From contig NZ_VNIP01000008.1 in the NCBI RefSeq assembly GCF_008370325.1, positions 248,001 to 312,000 of the forward strand: a stretch of 64,000 nucleotides of DNA, read 5' to 3'. Shown one piece after another: positions 1 through 8,301 of this stretch. The DNA is from Martinezella tropici. GTDB lineage: Bacteria; Pseudomonadota; Alphaproteobacteria; Rhizobiales; Rhizobiaceae. Each line of letters starts with the position of its first letter. Positions within the stretch are counted from its first letter, which is position 1. The notes beneath the pieces are model-generated. The model was not told the origin of the DNA. It worked only from the letters and a program-made list of their open reading frames with translations, and made no database searches. The position numbers and the translations under genes were made by a program.

Positions 1-2
1 TC

Positions 3-230
3 CACGCCGTCATGATGATCGAAGTCGTTGGGAAATCGACGACCCAGGTCATCCGCAAGCTGCGTGGCCTGCCCGAGATCTATTCGCTGCATACGACCAA
101 CGGAAATTGGGACCTGGTGGCCAATATCCGCGCAACCAGCCTCTCGGACTTCGACCGGGTCCTGCGCGAAGTGCGGATGATCGACGGCGTTGCCAATAGC
201 GAAACCAGCCTGCTGCTTAGCAGCCTGTGA
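3..230 (+). CDS. Lrp/AsnC-family regulator, C-terminal part (cut by window start)
   Basis: The reading frame is open to the first base, and the residues before the first Met continue the domain, so the start lies outside the window. About 75 residues are visible. They match the RAM/AsnC ligand-binding domain of Lrp-type transcription factors: a beta strand (IEVVGKS), a helix, the segment LPEIYSLHTTNGNWDL, and the closing GVANSETSLLLSSL, where family members usually have a G-(V/I)-x-(S/R)-(S/T)-(E/T)-(T) turn. The helix-turn-helix is not visible, so neither target nor effector can be named. A free-standing RAM-domain protein starting at 12 is possible but less likely. Confidence 0.75.
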   Translation, partial: HAVMMIEVVGKSTTQVIRKLRGLPEIYSLHTTNGNWDLVANIRATSLSDFDRVLREVRMIDGVANSETSLLLSSL

Positions 231-405
231 CGATGCTGATGTCGTCGAGGTGTCGTGCGAGGATTTGAATTCTCCTTTGCCGAAGATCCTCACGGATTAG
301 CCGCCAACGTGCCGCGACATAATATTCGCATGGATATTTCACCCGTGGATGGCGGGATGCGGCGCCCCGCTTGAAAACTCGCTGCATGTGTTGTTATGAT
401 TTCGC

Positions 406-753
406 ATGGACCTCAGTTTGCTCGCCTATGCCCTTGCCTGGACCGTCCTCGGCCTGATTGTTGTGACCACGGTCGTCCCGGTTCGGGCGAGGTATCCCTT
501 CATGACGCTGGCAAATGTCGACAGAATCGTCCCGTTCGGCCTTCTGGGCTTCCTGTTCGTCATGGCTTACCCCGACGACCGTCGCATCGTTGCCTTGGTG
601 TGCCTATCGATCGCAGCGGCAAGTGAAACGCTTGCCCTGGTGCTGCCGAAGAAATGTCTGCGGATCGAGCGTGCGATCCTGAAAGTGCTCGCTACCGTTT
701 CGGGCTTGATTTTAGGTGCTCTGTTCGTGGAGCTTATGCAGCAGATCTCGTAG
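406..753 (+). CDS. Small VanZ-like membrane protein
   Basis: The protein has 115 residues with about three to four hydrophobic segments (near residues 4-24, 44-58, 64-80 and 90-110). The segment LANVDRIVPFGLLGFLFVMAYP resembles the conserved 'D-K-hxHhxxfhxhg' stretch of VanZ-like proteins that rhizobia carry near polysaccharide genes. It is an inner-membrane protein of unknown function. No clear Shine-Dalgarno sequence precedes the ATG, so the start is only moderately supported. It stands alone between an Lrp-type gene and the convergent hutC-like gene. Confidence 0.55.
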   Translation: MDLSLLAYALAWTVLGLIVVTTVVPVRARYPFMTLANVDRIVPFGLLGFLFVMAYPDDRRIVALVCLSIAAASETLALVLPKKCLRIERAILKVLATVSGLILGALFVELMQQIS

Positions 754-833
754 CTCTGCCTTTTTCAAGCACGCAGGAAGTCGACCGCACCGCTCCTTTC
801 GATAGAAAGAAAGACCTATCTTCCATATACAAC

Positions 834-1589
834 TTAGCGGTCCGAAGATCTGCTGCTTTGGCTTTCCAGCCGGTAGCGATTCCCTGGGTAGACCAGCCGC
901 GCCGTAGAAACGACGCCGCGCGCCGACCATGTGCGCCGGCGGATCGTCAGGCAGGGTTCGGTTTTCAGGATGGTCAGCAGCTTGCATTCCCAGGCTTGCG
1001 GCATCACCGCTTCGACCACATGCTCCGAGCCGCTCAAGGGCGCGACCGCCGAAAGATAGGCGTTCGGCGTCATGTCGATAAAGTCCTGCTCCAGATAGTC
1101 GGGAGCGGCCTCCGGATGGACATGCCGGTCCTCGATCTGGACCGGCACCCCGTTTTCGCTATGAACGATCAGCGAATGAAAAACTGGTGAACCGATGTCG
1201 AGTTCCAGCGCATCGGCAACGTCGGGGGATGCGGCTTCCCGAGCCAGCACGATCACCGTTGCCTGGTGAGAATGGCCGCGTTCGGCGATTTCCTCGGCGA
1301 TGTTGCGCACCTCGAATAAGGCGGATGCGCCCTTGCGTTCGGCGACGAAGGAGCCGACGCCCTGGATGCGAACCAGCTCGCCCTCGTTGGCGAGTTCGCG
1401 TAGCGCCCGATTGGCTGTCATCTTGCTGACGCCAAGTTCGGTAACGAGTTCGTTCTCTGAGGGGACGCGATATTTGGGAGGCCACTCGCCGCTATGGATG
1501 CGATCGAGTATCATCTGCTTGACCCCGGCATAGAGAGGCGCGGCGTCGTTTTCCGCCAGTTCGCGTTTCATCTCGCCGGAGCGCTTCAT
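834..1589 (-). CDS. hutC: GntR-family (HutC subfamily) transcriptional repressor
   Basis: The 251-residue protein has an N-terminal winged helix (about residues 18-85, with the GntR segment VPSENELVTELGVSKMTANRAL) followed by a UTRA effector domain (about 95-240). HutC proteins repress histidine-utilisation genes and are released by urocanate. AAGGGA lies 7 nt before the ATG. The gene is divergent from an ABC importer and a histidine-ammonia-lyase-like gene, so it most likely controls them through the 195-bp intergenic region. Because that lyase is atypical, the true effector may not be urocanate. The subfamily assignment is firm; the ligand is inferred. Confidence 0.85.
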   Translation of the reverse strand: MKRSGEMKRELAENDAAPLYAGVKQMILDRIHSGEWPPKYRVPSENELVTELGVSKMTANRALRELANEGELVRIQGVGSFVAERKGASALFEVRNIAEEIAERGHSHQATVIVLAREAASPDVADALELDIGSPVFHSLIVHSENGVPVQIEDRHVHPEAAPDYLEQDFIDMTPNAYLSAVAPLSGSEHVVEAVMPQAWECKLLTILKTEPCLTIRRRTWSARGVVSTARLVYPGNRYRLESQSSRSSDR

Positions 1590-1662
1590 TGCCTATTCCC
1601 TTTGCACCGAGTGAATCTGCCTCGAAAAACAACTTTCCCACTTGCATATCATAAATTATCTC

Positions 1663-1677
1663 ATATGGTACCCTATA
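1663..1677. promoter_or_regulatory. Candidate GntR/HutC operator
   Basis: An imperfect palindrome, ATATGGTACCCTATA, is centred on GGTACC in the divergent intergenic region between the GntR repressor and the ABC importer operon. Its AT-rich arms and roughly 15-bp size resemble HutC-type sites. Position and symmetry are seen directly; binding is inferred. Confidence 0.45.
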
Positions 1678-1784
1678 CAACCTCGCAATCAATCCTAAAA
1701 ATAAATTGGGAAAGCGGGCAAGCCGGCGAAGATCGGTAGGAAGTGCTGCAAGGCCTGTTTTCAACCTCAGAGGAGCTCTACACG

Positions 1785-2624
1785 ATGAAATTCAGTGCAA
1801 TTCTCTTGTCAGGCGTCATGGCTGCCGCCGCGTTTGCGGCACCGGCCGTTGCCAAGGACTGGAAGACGGCGACGATCACCCTGGAAGGTGCCTACGCCCC
1901 GTGGAACATGACGAATGCCGACGGCACGCTCGGCGGCTTCGAGCCAGAACTTGCCAAGGTTCTGTGCGAACGCGCCAAGATCGACTGCAAGCTCGTCGCC
2001 TCCGATTGGGATGGTATGATCCCGGCGTTGAACGCCGGCAAGTTCGATGTGATCATGGATGCGCTGTCGATCACCGACGAGCGCAAGCAGGTCATCGGCT
2101 TTACCGTTCCTTATGCCGCGACGCCCGCTGCCTTCGCGACCGCCAAGGATAGCCCGCTTGCCAATGCCGCAGGTACCGGCACCACGATCAAGATGACCCC
2201 CGGCCAGACCGGCGTCAAGGAAATCGACGTCCTGAAGGAAGCCTTCAAGGGCAAGACGATCGGCATTCAGGCCGCAACCGTCTACGCCAAGTTCGTCTAT
2301 GACAATTTCGGCTCGATCGCGACGATCCGCGAATACAAGACCGGCGCCGATCGCGATCTTGATCTGCAGAACGGCCGTATCGATCTCGGCTTTGACGACG
2401 CGGTCTACTTCGCGAACGCCTTTGCAAGCGCAAACGATTCGCTCGCCTTCACCGGCCCGGAAATCGCCGGCTCCATCTGGGGCGAAGGCGAAGGCCTTGG
2501 CGTCCGTAAGGCTGATACCGATCTGCGCGACAAGTTCAACGAGGCGATCAAATCGGCGCTTGCCGACGGCACCATCAAGACCCTGTCGATGAAGTGGTTC
2601 AAGGTCGACGTCAGCCCGCAATGA
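1785..2624 (+). CDS. Polar amino-acid ABC transporter, periplasmic substrate-binding protein
   Basis: This 279-residue family-3 solute-binding protein (HisJ/LAO type) captures a polar or cationic amino-acid-like ligand in the periplasm. The N-terminus is a signal peptide (MKFSAILLSGVMAAAAFAAP) with predicted cleavage after AVA. Family hallmarks include GFEPELAKVLCERAKIDC, the stretch WDGMIPALNAGKFDVIMDALSIT and DLDLQNGRIDLGFDD. GAGGAG lies upstream of the ATG at 1785; an upstream in-frame ATG at 1743 would add 14 residues before the signal peptide and is rejected. It is the first gene of the operon and is separated from the permeases by two hairpins. Ligand unknown. Confidence 0.9.
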   Translation: MKFSAILLSGVMAAAAFAAPAVAKDWKTATITLEGAYAPWNMTNADGTLGGFEPELAKVLCERAKIDCKLVASDWDGMIPALNAGKFDVIMDALSITDERKQVIGFTVPYAATPAAFATAKDSPLANAAGTGTTIKMTPGQTGVKEIDVLKEAFKGKTIGIQAATVYAKFVYDNFGSIATIREYKTGADRDLDLQNGRIDLGFDDAVYFANAFASANDSLAFTGPEIAGSIWGEGEGLGVRKADTDLRDKFNEAIKSALADGTIKTLSMKWFKVDVSPQ

Positions 2625-2629
2625 CGAGC

Positions 2630-2677
2630 GCGGCCTTCGGGCCGCTATCGGCGGTCTCCGGCTTTGCGGCCGGAGGC
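2630..2677 (+). repeat. Two tandem hairpins between binding-protein and permease genes
   Basis: The first is a very stable stem, GCGGCC-TTCG-GGCCGC (2630-2645), with a UUCG tetraloop. The second is a stem of about 10 bp (2652-2661 with 2668-2677). Hairpins at this spot in ABC operons commonly stabilise the binding-protein message or attenuate read-through, giving more binding protein than permease. No T-run follows, so they are unlikely to be full terminators. Confidence 0.55.
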
Positions 2678-2725
2678 CGTATGATATCCTGACGCCTGAA
2701 ACTGCCACGGACAGGGATTGGATCT

Positions 2726-3451
2726 ATGGCAAGCTTGCAATTGCTGGGCTTCGGCTCGAACGGGTGGGGCGCTCTGCTGCTCGTGGCGGCCTTGATGACG
2801 CTCGCCGTCACGGCGACGGCTTTGGCCATCGGGGCCGTATTGGGCGCGATCATCGCTTTCGCCAAGCTCTCCGGAAATCTGGTGCTGAAAACGCTCGGCA
2901 ACATCTACACCACCGTCTTTCGTGGCGTTCCCGAACTCCTGATCATCTATCTGATCTATTTCGGCGGCTCATCGGCTGTGACGTCGATCGGCAAATGGCT
3001 CGGCTATGAGGGCTTTCTCGGCCTGCCGTCCTTTGCTGCGGGCGCGCTTGCCGTAGGCATCATTTCCGGCGCCTATCAGGCGGAAGTTTTCCGCGGCGCC
3101 TATCTTGCCATTTCCAAGGGCGAGCTTGAGGCGGCGTCAGCGATAGGCATGCATCGCGGCTTGCGCCTGCGGCGTATCATCATACCGCAGGTCCTGCGCT
3201 TCGCCATTCCCGGCCTCGGCAATGTCTGGCAGCTGAGCCTCAAGGATTCCGCGCTGATCTCCGTGACCGGCCTTGCCGAACTGATGCGCACCAGCCAGGT
3301 TGCTGCCGGCTCCACCCGCCAGTATTTCCTCTTCTTCATTGCTGGCGGTATTCTCTATCTGGTCCTGACCAGCCTGTCGGATCGCATCTTCAACAGGGCA
3401 GAACGACGCGCCAATCGCAGCATGCCGGCTGCGACCATCGGCCAGGCTTGA
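2726..3451 (+). CDS. Polar amino-acid ABC transporter permease (HisQ/ArtQ type)
   Basis: The 241-residue inner-membrane subunit has about five transmembrane helices. The family signature is present: TVFRGVPELLIIYLIYF near residues 66-82, and the EAA loop (GELEAASAIGMHRGLRLRRI) that docks on the ATPase. With the next gene it should form the heterodimeric channel, as HisQ/HisM do. Lysine/arginine/ornithine, histidine and opine importers all use this arrangement. It lies 101 nt after the binding-protein gene and 10 nt before the second permease. Confidence 0.9.
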   Translation: MASLQLLGFGSNGWGALLLVAALMTLAVTATALAIGAVLGAIIAFAKLSGNLVLKTLGNIYTTVFRGVPELLIIYLIYFGGSSAVTSIGKWLGYEGFLGLPSFAAGALAVGIISGAYQAEVFRGAYLAISKGELEAASAIGMHRGLRLRRIIIPQVLRFAIPGLGNVWQLSLKDSALISVTGLAELMRTSQVAAGSTRQYFLFFIAGGILYLVLTSLSDRIFNRAERRANRSMPAATIGQA

Positions 3452-3461
3452 GGAGGAAGAC

Positions 3462-4166
3462 ATGGACTTCGATTTTCTCTCGAGCACAATGGTCACGCTG
3501 CTGAAGGCAGTGCCGATGACGCTACTGCTCTTCTCCCTGTCGATCCTCTGCGGCGGCCTTCTCGCTCTCGTCATCGTCGCCATGCGCGTCAGCGGCAACC
3601 CGATCCTCTCCGGTTTCGCCAAGGGCTATATTTTCGTGTTTCGCGGTTCGCCGCTGCTGATTCAGATGTTCCTGGTCTTCTACGGCTTGGCACAATTCTC
3701 CATCATCCGCTATTCCTTCCTCTGGCCGTTCCTGCGCGAGCCCGTCGTCTGCGCCATCCTGTCGCTGGCGCTCTGCACCGCCGGCTATTCGGCCGAGATC
3801 TTCCGCGGCGGCATCCGTGCCGTCTCGCCGAAAGAGATCGAAGCGGCGCGTTCGATCGGCATGTCCGGCCTTCTGCTCGTTCGCCGCATCATCGCGCCGA
3901 TCGCCTTCAGGCACGCGCTGCCGGCCTATTCGACCGAGATCGTGCTGATGATGAAGTCGACGGCGCTTGCGAGCCTCGTCACCGTCTGGGAGGTCACGGG
4001 CGTTGCCCAGCGGCTGATCTCGCAGACCTATCGCACGATGGAAGTCTTCATCTGCGCCGCGATCATCTACCTCGTGCTGAATTTCGTCATTCTGCAGGCC
4101 ATGGCCCTGCTGGAATATTCCTTGTCCCGTCATCGCCGCGCCATTCCGCCGGCGCTGAAGGCCTAA
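3462..4166 (+). CDS. Polar amino-acid ABC transporter permease (HisM type)
   Basis: The 234-residue inner-membrane protein is the partner of the preceding permease. It has about five transmembrane segments, the segment [17 protein letters not shown], and an EAA loop ([20 protein letters not shown]) for coupling to the ATPase. A GAGGAAG ribosome site lies just before the ATG. Its length is normal for the family, and it is followed by the ATPase gene after 22 nt. The substrate cannot be read from sequence alone. Confidence 0.9.
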   Translation: MDFDFLSSTMVTLLKAVPMTLLLFSLSILCGGLLALVIVAMRVSGNPILSGFAKGYIFVFRGSPLLIQMFLVFYGLAQFSIIRYSFLWPFLREPVVCAILSLALCTAGYSAEIFRGGIRAVSPKEIEAARSIGMSGLLLVRRIIAPIAFRHALPAYSTEIVLMMKSTALASLVTVWEVTGVAQRLISQTYRTMEVFICAAIIYLVLNFVILQAMALLEYSLSRHRRAIPPALKA

Positions 4167-4188
4167 AGCTTACTGGAGCAGGCAAATC

Positions 4189-4980
4189 ATGCCAGGTGTC
4201 ACCCGACTTTCCGTCCGCAACATCCGCAAGAGCTTCGGTACCCATGAGGTCTTGCGCGGCATATCGCTCGATGCGCAGGATGGCGATGTGATTTCGCTGC
4301 TGGGAGCCTCCGGCTCGGGCAAATCGACCTTCCTTCGCTGCATCAACCTCCTCGAGATCGCCACGGATGGCGAGATCTGGGTGGATGGCGAGCAGATCCG
4401 CATGATCCACAAGAACGGCAAAAGCTATCCGGCGAGCCACAAGCAGGTGGATCATATCCGTTCCGAACTCGGCATGGTGTTCCAGAGCTTCAATCTCTGG
4501 TCCCACATGACGATCCTGCAGAATGTCATCGAGGGTCCGGTCCACGTTCTGAAGCGTCCCCGCGCCGAGTGCGTCGCCGAGGCCGAAGTGCTGCTGGAAA
4601 AGGTCGGCATTGCCGACAAGCGCCATGCCTATCCCGCGCATCTCTCCGGCGGCCAGCAGCAGCGCGCGGCGATTGCCCGCGCCCTTGCCATGAAGCCGAA
4701 GCTGATGCTGTTCGATGAGCCGACCTCGGCGCTCGATCCAGAACTCGTCGGCGAAGTGCTGCGCGTCATGCGCTCGCTTGCCGAAGAGGGCACGACGATG
4801 CTGGTGGTTACCCACGAGATGAGCTTTGCCCGCAATGTCTCCAATCGCGTCGTCTTCATGAAAGAAGGCCTCGTCGAAAGCAGCGGTACGCCGGACGAGA
4901 TGTTCGGCGGCGGCGCGTCGCCGGCTTTCCGCCAGTTCATCGGCCATTTCGGAACCGGCAATGACCATCACCATCGATAA
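4189..4980 (+). CDS. Polar amino-acid ABC transporter ATP-binding protein (HisP type)
   Basis: This 263-residue ATPase energises the importer from the cytoplasmic face. It has Walker [10 protein letters not shown] (about residues 38-46), the signature [15 protein letters not shown], Walker [14 protein letters not shown], and the switch histidine in VVTHEMS. Its length fits the HisP/GlnQ family. The last 20 nt overlap the start of the ammonia-lyase-like gene, so the two are translationally coupled. This ties the imported compound to that enzyme. Confidence 0.93.
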   Translation: MPGVTRLSVRNIRKSFGTHEVLRGISLDAQDGDVISLLGASGSGKSTFLRCINLLEIATDGEIWVDGEQIRMIHKNGKSYPASHKQVDHIRSELGMVFQSFNLWSHMTILQNVIEGPVHVLKRPRAECVAEAEVLLEKVGIADKRHAYPAHLSGGQQQRAAIARALAMKPKLMLFDEPTSALDPELVGEVLRVMRSLAEEGTTMLVVTHEMSFARNVSNRVVFMKEGLVESSGTPDEMFGGGASPAFRQFIGHFGTGNDHHHR

Positions 4981-6466
4981 GCCGATTTCCTGGCGCGACG
5001 TCGCACGGGTCGGTGCCGGTGAGCCCTTGTCTCTCTCCGATGCTGCTTGGGAACGCGTTGCCGAGGCAAGCCGCATCGTCGAGCGGATCGTCGAAACGGG
5101 CGTGCGCGCCTATGGCGTCAATACCGGCGTCGGCGCCCTGTCCGATACGGTGGTCGATCGGGATTCCCAGAGCCGGCTGTCGCGCAACATCATCTTGAGC
5201 CATGCCTGCGGTGTCGGCCCGCTTTTGCCGGCCCGCGAGGTGCGCTCGATCATCGCAGCGCAGATCGCCAATTTCGCCCATGGTCATTCCGGTGTGCGGC
5301 CCGAGATCGTCCGGCATCTGGCTGCGTTTCTCGAACGCGACTGCATTCCGGAAGTTCCTTCCAAGGGCTCTGCCGGCTATCTCACGCACAATGCCCACAC
5401 CGCTCTCGTCTTAATCGGCGAAGGACGGGCAACCGTAAAAGGCAAATCCATGAGCGGCGCTGAGGCGCTTGCGGCAATCGGTTTGAGCCCTCTGGTGCTT
5501 GGTGCCAAGGAAGGTCTGAGCCTCGTCAACGGCACAGCCTGCGCCACCGGATTGTCGGCGCTTGCCATCTCCCGTGCCGAACGTCTGCTTGATTGGGCCG
5601 ACGCCATCGCCGCCCTGACGCTGGAGGCCGTAGGCTGCCAGATGACCGCTTTCGATGAAAAGGTGCTGGCGCTCCGCCCATCGGCCGGCATCGCCAAGGT
5701 CGGGCGCAGGTTGCGCAGCCGTCTGCATGGCAGCGGTCTCGTTGCTGCTGCCCTCGGCCGGCGGACGCAGGATGCGCTGAGTCTGAGGTCGGTCCCGCAC
5801 GCCCATGGCGCGGCCTGGGACGTCTTCGAACTGACGGCGCGCATCGTCGATCAGGAACTTGCCTCGGTAACGGACAATCCTGCCGTTTCGGGCACGCCGG
5901 AGCAGCCGGTTGTCTCCTCCGAGGCGCATGCGGTGGCGCCAGCCCTTGGGCAGGCAGCTGATAGTCTGGCAATCGCTGTTGCACAGATTGCTGCCATGAG
6001 CGAGCGCCGGACGGATCGCCTTGTCAATCCGCTGGTCAGCGGCTTGCCGCCGTTCCTGGCGAGCGATGCCGGCAGCCATTCCGGCTTCATGATCGCACAA
6101 TATACCGCGGCGGCGCTGAGCAATGACAACAGGCGGCTGGCAGCTCCCGCATCGCTCGATGGCGGCCTGACCTCCGGCCTTCAGGAGGATTTCCTTGCCC
6201 ATCCGACCGCGGCCGCCAACAAGCTGCTCGCGATCCTCGACAATGCCGAATATATCCTGGCGATCGAGCTGATGGCGGCGGCACAGGCGCATGATTTCCT
6301 CGTTTCGAAGGGTGCGAGAGCGCCGGGGACGGACCGCCTCTACGCGGCAGTCCGCTCGCGGGTTCCTCTCTATGGCGACGATCGCCCGTTGAATACAGAT
6401 ATGGAAGCCTTGCGGACCATGATCGCTCAGATCGCGCCGCCTGCCGAAAGTGAAGCTGGAGCATAA
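4961..6466 (+). CDS. Histidine/aromatic ammonia-lyase superfamily protein lacking the MIO serine
   Basis: This 501-residue HAL/PAL-fold protein keeps several family features: Tyr51 in [15 protein letters not shown] at 80-86, NGT at 190-192, Arg276 in SLR, SVTDNP, SERRTDR, GFMIAQ and QED at 408-410. In true lyases the Ala-Ser-Gly triad cyclises to the MIO electrophile. Here the aligned residues are Ser137-Ala138-Gly139 ([11 protein letters not shown]), so no dehydroalanine can form. The second catalytic Tyr (YSLR in HAL) is Leu273, and the NFH motif reads EAH. Standard histidine deamination is therefore unlikely. Ergothionase, a HAL homologue that eliminates trimethylamine and, as I recall, does so without MIO, is one possible analogue. 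The gene overlaps the ABC ATPase gene by 20 nt. Confidence 0.85.
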   Translation: MTITIDKPISWRDVARVGAGEPLSLSDAAWERVAEASRIVERIVETGVRAYGVNTGVGALSDTVVDRDSQSRLSRNIILSHACGVGPLLPAREVRSIIAAQIANFAHGHSGVRPEIVRHLAAFLERDCIPEVPSKGSAGYLTHNAHTALVLIGEGRATVKGKSMSGAEALAAIGLSPLVLGAKEGLSLVNGTACATGLSALAISRAERLLDWADAIAALTLEAVGCQMTAFDEKVLALRPSAGIAKVGRRLRSRLHGSGLVAAALGRRTQDALSLRSVPHAHGAAWDVFELTARIVDQELASVTDNPAVSGTPEQPVVSSEAHAVAPALGQAADSLAIAVAQIAAMSERRTDRLVNPLVSGLPPFLASDAGSHSGFMIAQYTAAALSNDNRRLAAPASLDGGLTSGLQEDFLAHPTAAANKLLAILDNAEYILAIELMAAAQAHDFLVSKGARAPGTDRLYAAVRSRVPLYGDDRPLNTDMEALRTMIAQIAPPAESEAGA

Positions 6467-6467
6467 T

Positions 6468-7616
6468 ATGTCTGCGCAATACGACATTGCCGTCGTCGGG
6501 CTCGGCGCAATGGGAAGTGCTGCATTGTCCTTTGCCGCCGCTCGCGGCGCAAAGGCAATCGGGATCGAGGCGCATTTCCCCGCCCATGCGCTCAGCTCCT
6601 CGCATGGCGACAGCCGTCTGATCCGGCTCGGCTACTTCGAAGATCCATCCTATGTTCCCCTGCTGAAGCGGGCCTATGAAAACTGGCGCTCGCTGGAGGC
6701 AAGGCTGCGGGCCGAAATTCTGACCGTGACGGGCGTGCTGCAAATCGGCGCGCCCGACAGCAAGATCGTCAGCGGCACGCGCGCCTCCTGCGACATGCAT
6801 GGACTGCCGCATGAAATACTTGACCGGGATGCCATGAAGCGCCGGTTTCCGGCTTTTGCGCTGGAGGAAGGCGAGATTGGCCTGCTCGATCCGCAGGGCG
6901 GTTATATCAGGCCGGAGGCTACCATTATGGGCTATCTGAGGCTTGCAGCGGAGGATGGTGCGATCCTGCATTTCGGCGAACGCGTCGTTTCCATCGAGCC
7001 CGACGATACGGGCGTGACGGTCGTTTCCTCGACGGGACGATATCGCGCCCGCAAGGTGATCGTTGCAACCGGTGCATGGATCGCCGAACTCGTGCCACAG
7101 CTGAAGGTGCATGCGCAGCCGATCCGGCAGGTGGTTGCCTGGTATCAGCCGAAGGACGGCTTCGTTGCCGCACCGCAACGCATGCCCTGCTTCCTGCGCG
7201 ACGAGGGCGCCGGCGGCTCTTATTTCGGCTTCCCCGCGATCGGCGTGGACGGCGTAAAAATTGGCCGCCATGCGCATTTCCGGGAACCGATCGACCCGAC
7301 CGTGCCCAATCCGCCGGTCAATGACGCCGACACCGATCTGCTCGACAGTTTCGCCAGCAAGCGTCTGCCGGATGCCGCCTCGTTTCGCGTGCGGGCGACG
7401 ACCTGCCGCTACACCATGCTGCCGAGCGAGGATTTTCTCATCGATCATGTACCGGGACAGCCTGATATCGTCGTGTCTTCGGCCTGTTCCGGCCATGGCT
7501 TCAAGTTTACGAGCGTGGTCGGCGAAATCCTTGCGGATTTGGCGCTGGAAGGCGGAAGCACATTGCCGACCGCCTTGTTCTCCTTCGAAAAGCATTTTGG
7601 CGCTCTGGGAGCATAG
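6468..7616 (+). CDS. FAD-dependent N-methyl amino-acid oxidase (monomeric sarcosine oxidase family)
   Basis: The 382-residue flavoenzyme of the MSOX/MTOX (SoxA/SolA) family oxidises a secondary amine with O2, giving an imine or aldehyde and H2O2. It has the Rossmann motif GLGAMGS near residue 11, SSSHGDSRLIR, and Cys313 in TTCRYTMLPSEDF, the cysteine that carries covalent FAD in this family. The terminal S-GHGFK segment is also present. The ATG at 6468 has GGAG about 8 nt upstream and directly follows the lyase stop; the upstream in-frame ATG at 6450 lies inside the lyase gene. Co-transcription suggests an N-methylated or betaine-like imported substrate (inference). Confidence 0.88.
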   Translation: MSAQYDIAVVGLGAMGSAALSFAAARGAKAIGIEAHFPAHALSSSHGDSRLIRLGYFEDPSYVPLLKRAYENWRSLEARLRAEILTVTGVLQIGAPDSKIVSGTRASCDMHGLPHEILDRDAMKRRFPAFALEEGEIGLLDPQGGYIRPEATIMGYLRLAAEDGAILHFGERVVSIEPDDTGVTVVSSTGRYRARKVIVATGAWIAELVPQLKVHAQPIRQVVAWYQPKDGFVAAPQRMPCFLRDEGAGGSYFGFPAIGVDGVKIGRHAHFREPIDPTVPNPPVNDADTDLLDSFASKRLPDAASFRVRATTCRYTMLPSEDFLIDHVPGQPDIVVSSACSGHGFKFTSVVGEILADLALEGGSTLPTALFSFEKHFGALGA

Positions 7617-7637
7617 GCCGCCAATCTCGCGGGCAAT

Positions 7638-8132
7638 TCAGCCGATCGTCATGCGTCGCAGCACGTCCGATCGAAAATAGAAGTGCTGGACGAGCGCGCC
7701 GAGGATGTGAAGGACGACGACGATCCAGAGAAGGGACTTGATCGGCCCGCCATGAACGAATGCCGCCGTATCGATCCCCAGATAGTAGGCTGCCATACCC
7801 GACAGCGGCATCGCAAAGATCAGCACATAGAGCAGGACATGCGTCAGCTGCGCAAGGTAGTGCAGGAAGGCAGGCTGACCATCCGGCGTGGCGGGGACGT
7901 TGGACGAAAATCTGACTGCAAGGCGTAGGATGGCGAGCAACAGGACGGCAATGCCGGCATAAGCGTGGATATTGGCGCTGGCAATGTCGGCTGATGAGGG
8001 CGTCTGGCCGTTACGGACCAGATGCCGCCACGCATTCATCCCGTCGGGAAACAGGAGGTTAAAAAAGATCAGCAAGGCCATGAGCCAGTGAAGGATGCGT
8101 TGCGGGATGGAATAGGCAGATCTGGCAGGCAT
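7638..8132 (-). CDS. Cytochrome b561 family protein
   Basis: The 164-residue inner-membrane cytochrome has four transmembrane helices and the family histidines for two b-hemes: His in QRILHW (near 15), NIHAYAG (near 54), LTHVLLY (near 97), and the C-terminal VVLHILGALVQHF. Bacterial members move electrons from ubiquinol, some reducing superoxide. A perfect 15-bp palindrome lies 15 bp upstream of the ATG, so expression is probably controlled from that site. It is a single gene, convergent with the oxidase operon. Confidence 0.9.
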   Translation of the reverse strand: MPARSAYSIPQRILHWLMALLIFFNLLFPDGMNAWRHLVRNGQTPSSADIASANIHAYAGIAVLLLAILRLAVRFSSNVPATPDGQPAFLHYLAQLTHVLLYVLIFAMPLSGMAAYYLGIDTAAFVHGGPIKSLLWIVVVLHILGALVQHFYFRSDVLRRMTIG

Positions 8133-8146
8133 TGGGTCTCCTTAGA

Positions 8147-8161
8147 TTGGAACTGTTCCAA
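8147..8161. promoter_or_regulatory. Perfect palindrome upstream of cytochrome b561 gene (candidate operator)
   Basis: TTGGAAC-T-GTTCCAA is perfectly symmetric and lies 15 bp before the cytochrome b561 start, where a repressor would block transcription. The cognate regulator is not identifiable here; TetR- or ArsR-type factors use sites like this. Confidence 0.5.
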
Positions 8162-8301
8162 AGATAGAACGTGATTCTAACGAGAACCTGAACGCCGGGG
8201 GAGGCCTTGTTGGCCCGTCAGGTGCTGGTGGGCCAGGACCTTCCACTAGCAGTTCGAGGAAAGCCCGGACGACCTATTAAGGTCCCCTGGGCTCTGTCCC
8301 A

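Noticed and set aside
4961..6466. Calling this gene hutH (ordinary histidine ammonia-lyase)
   Set aside because: The MIO-forming serine and second catalytic tyrosine are absent, so I give the superfamily but no gene symbol.
6087..7595. Long minus-strand frame over the lyase end and oxidase genes
   Set aside because: It is antisense to two well-supported enzymes, and no family motif is present.
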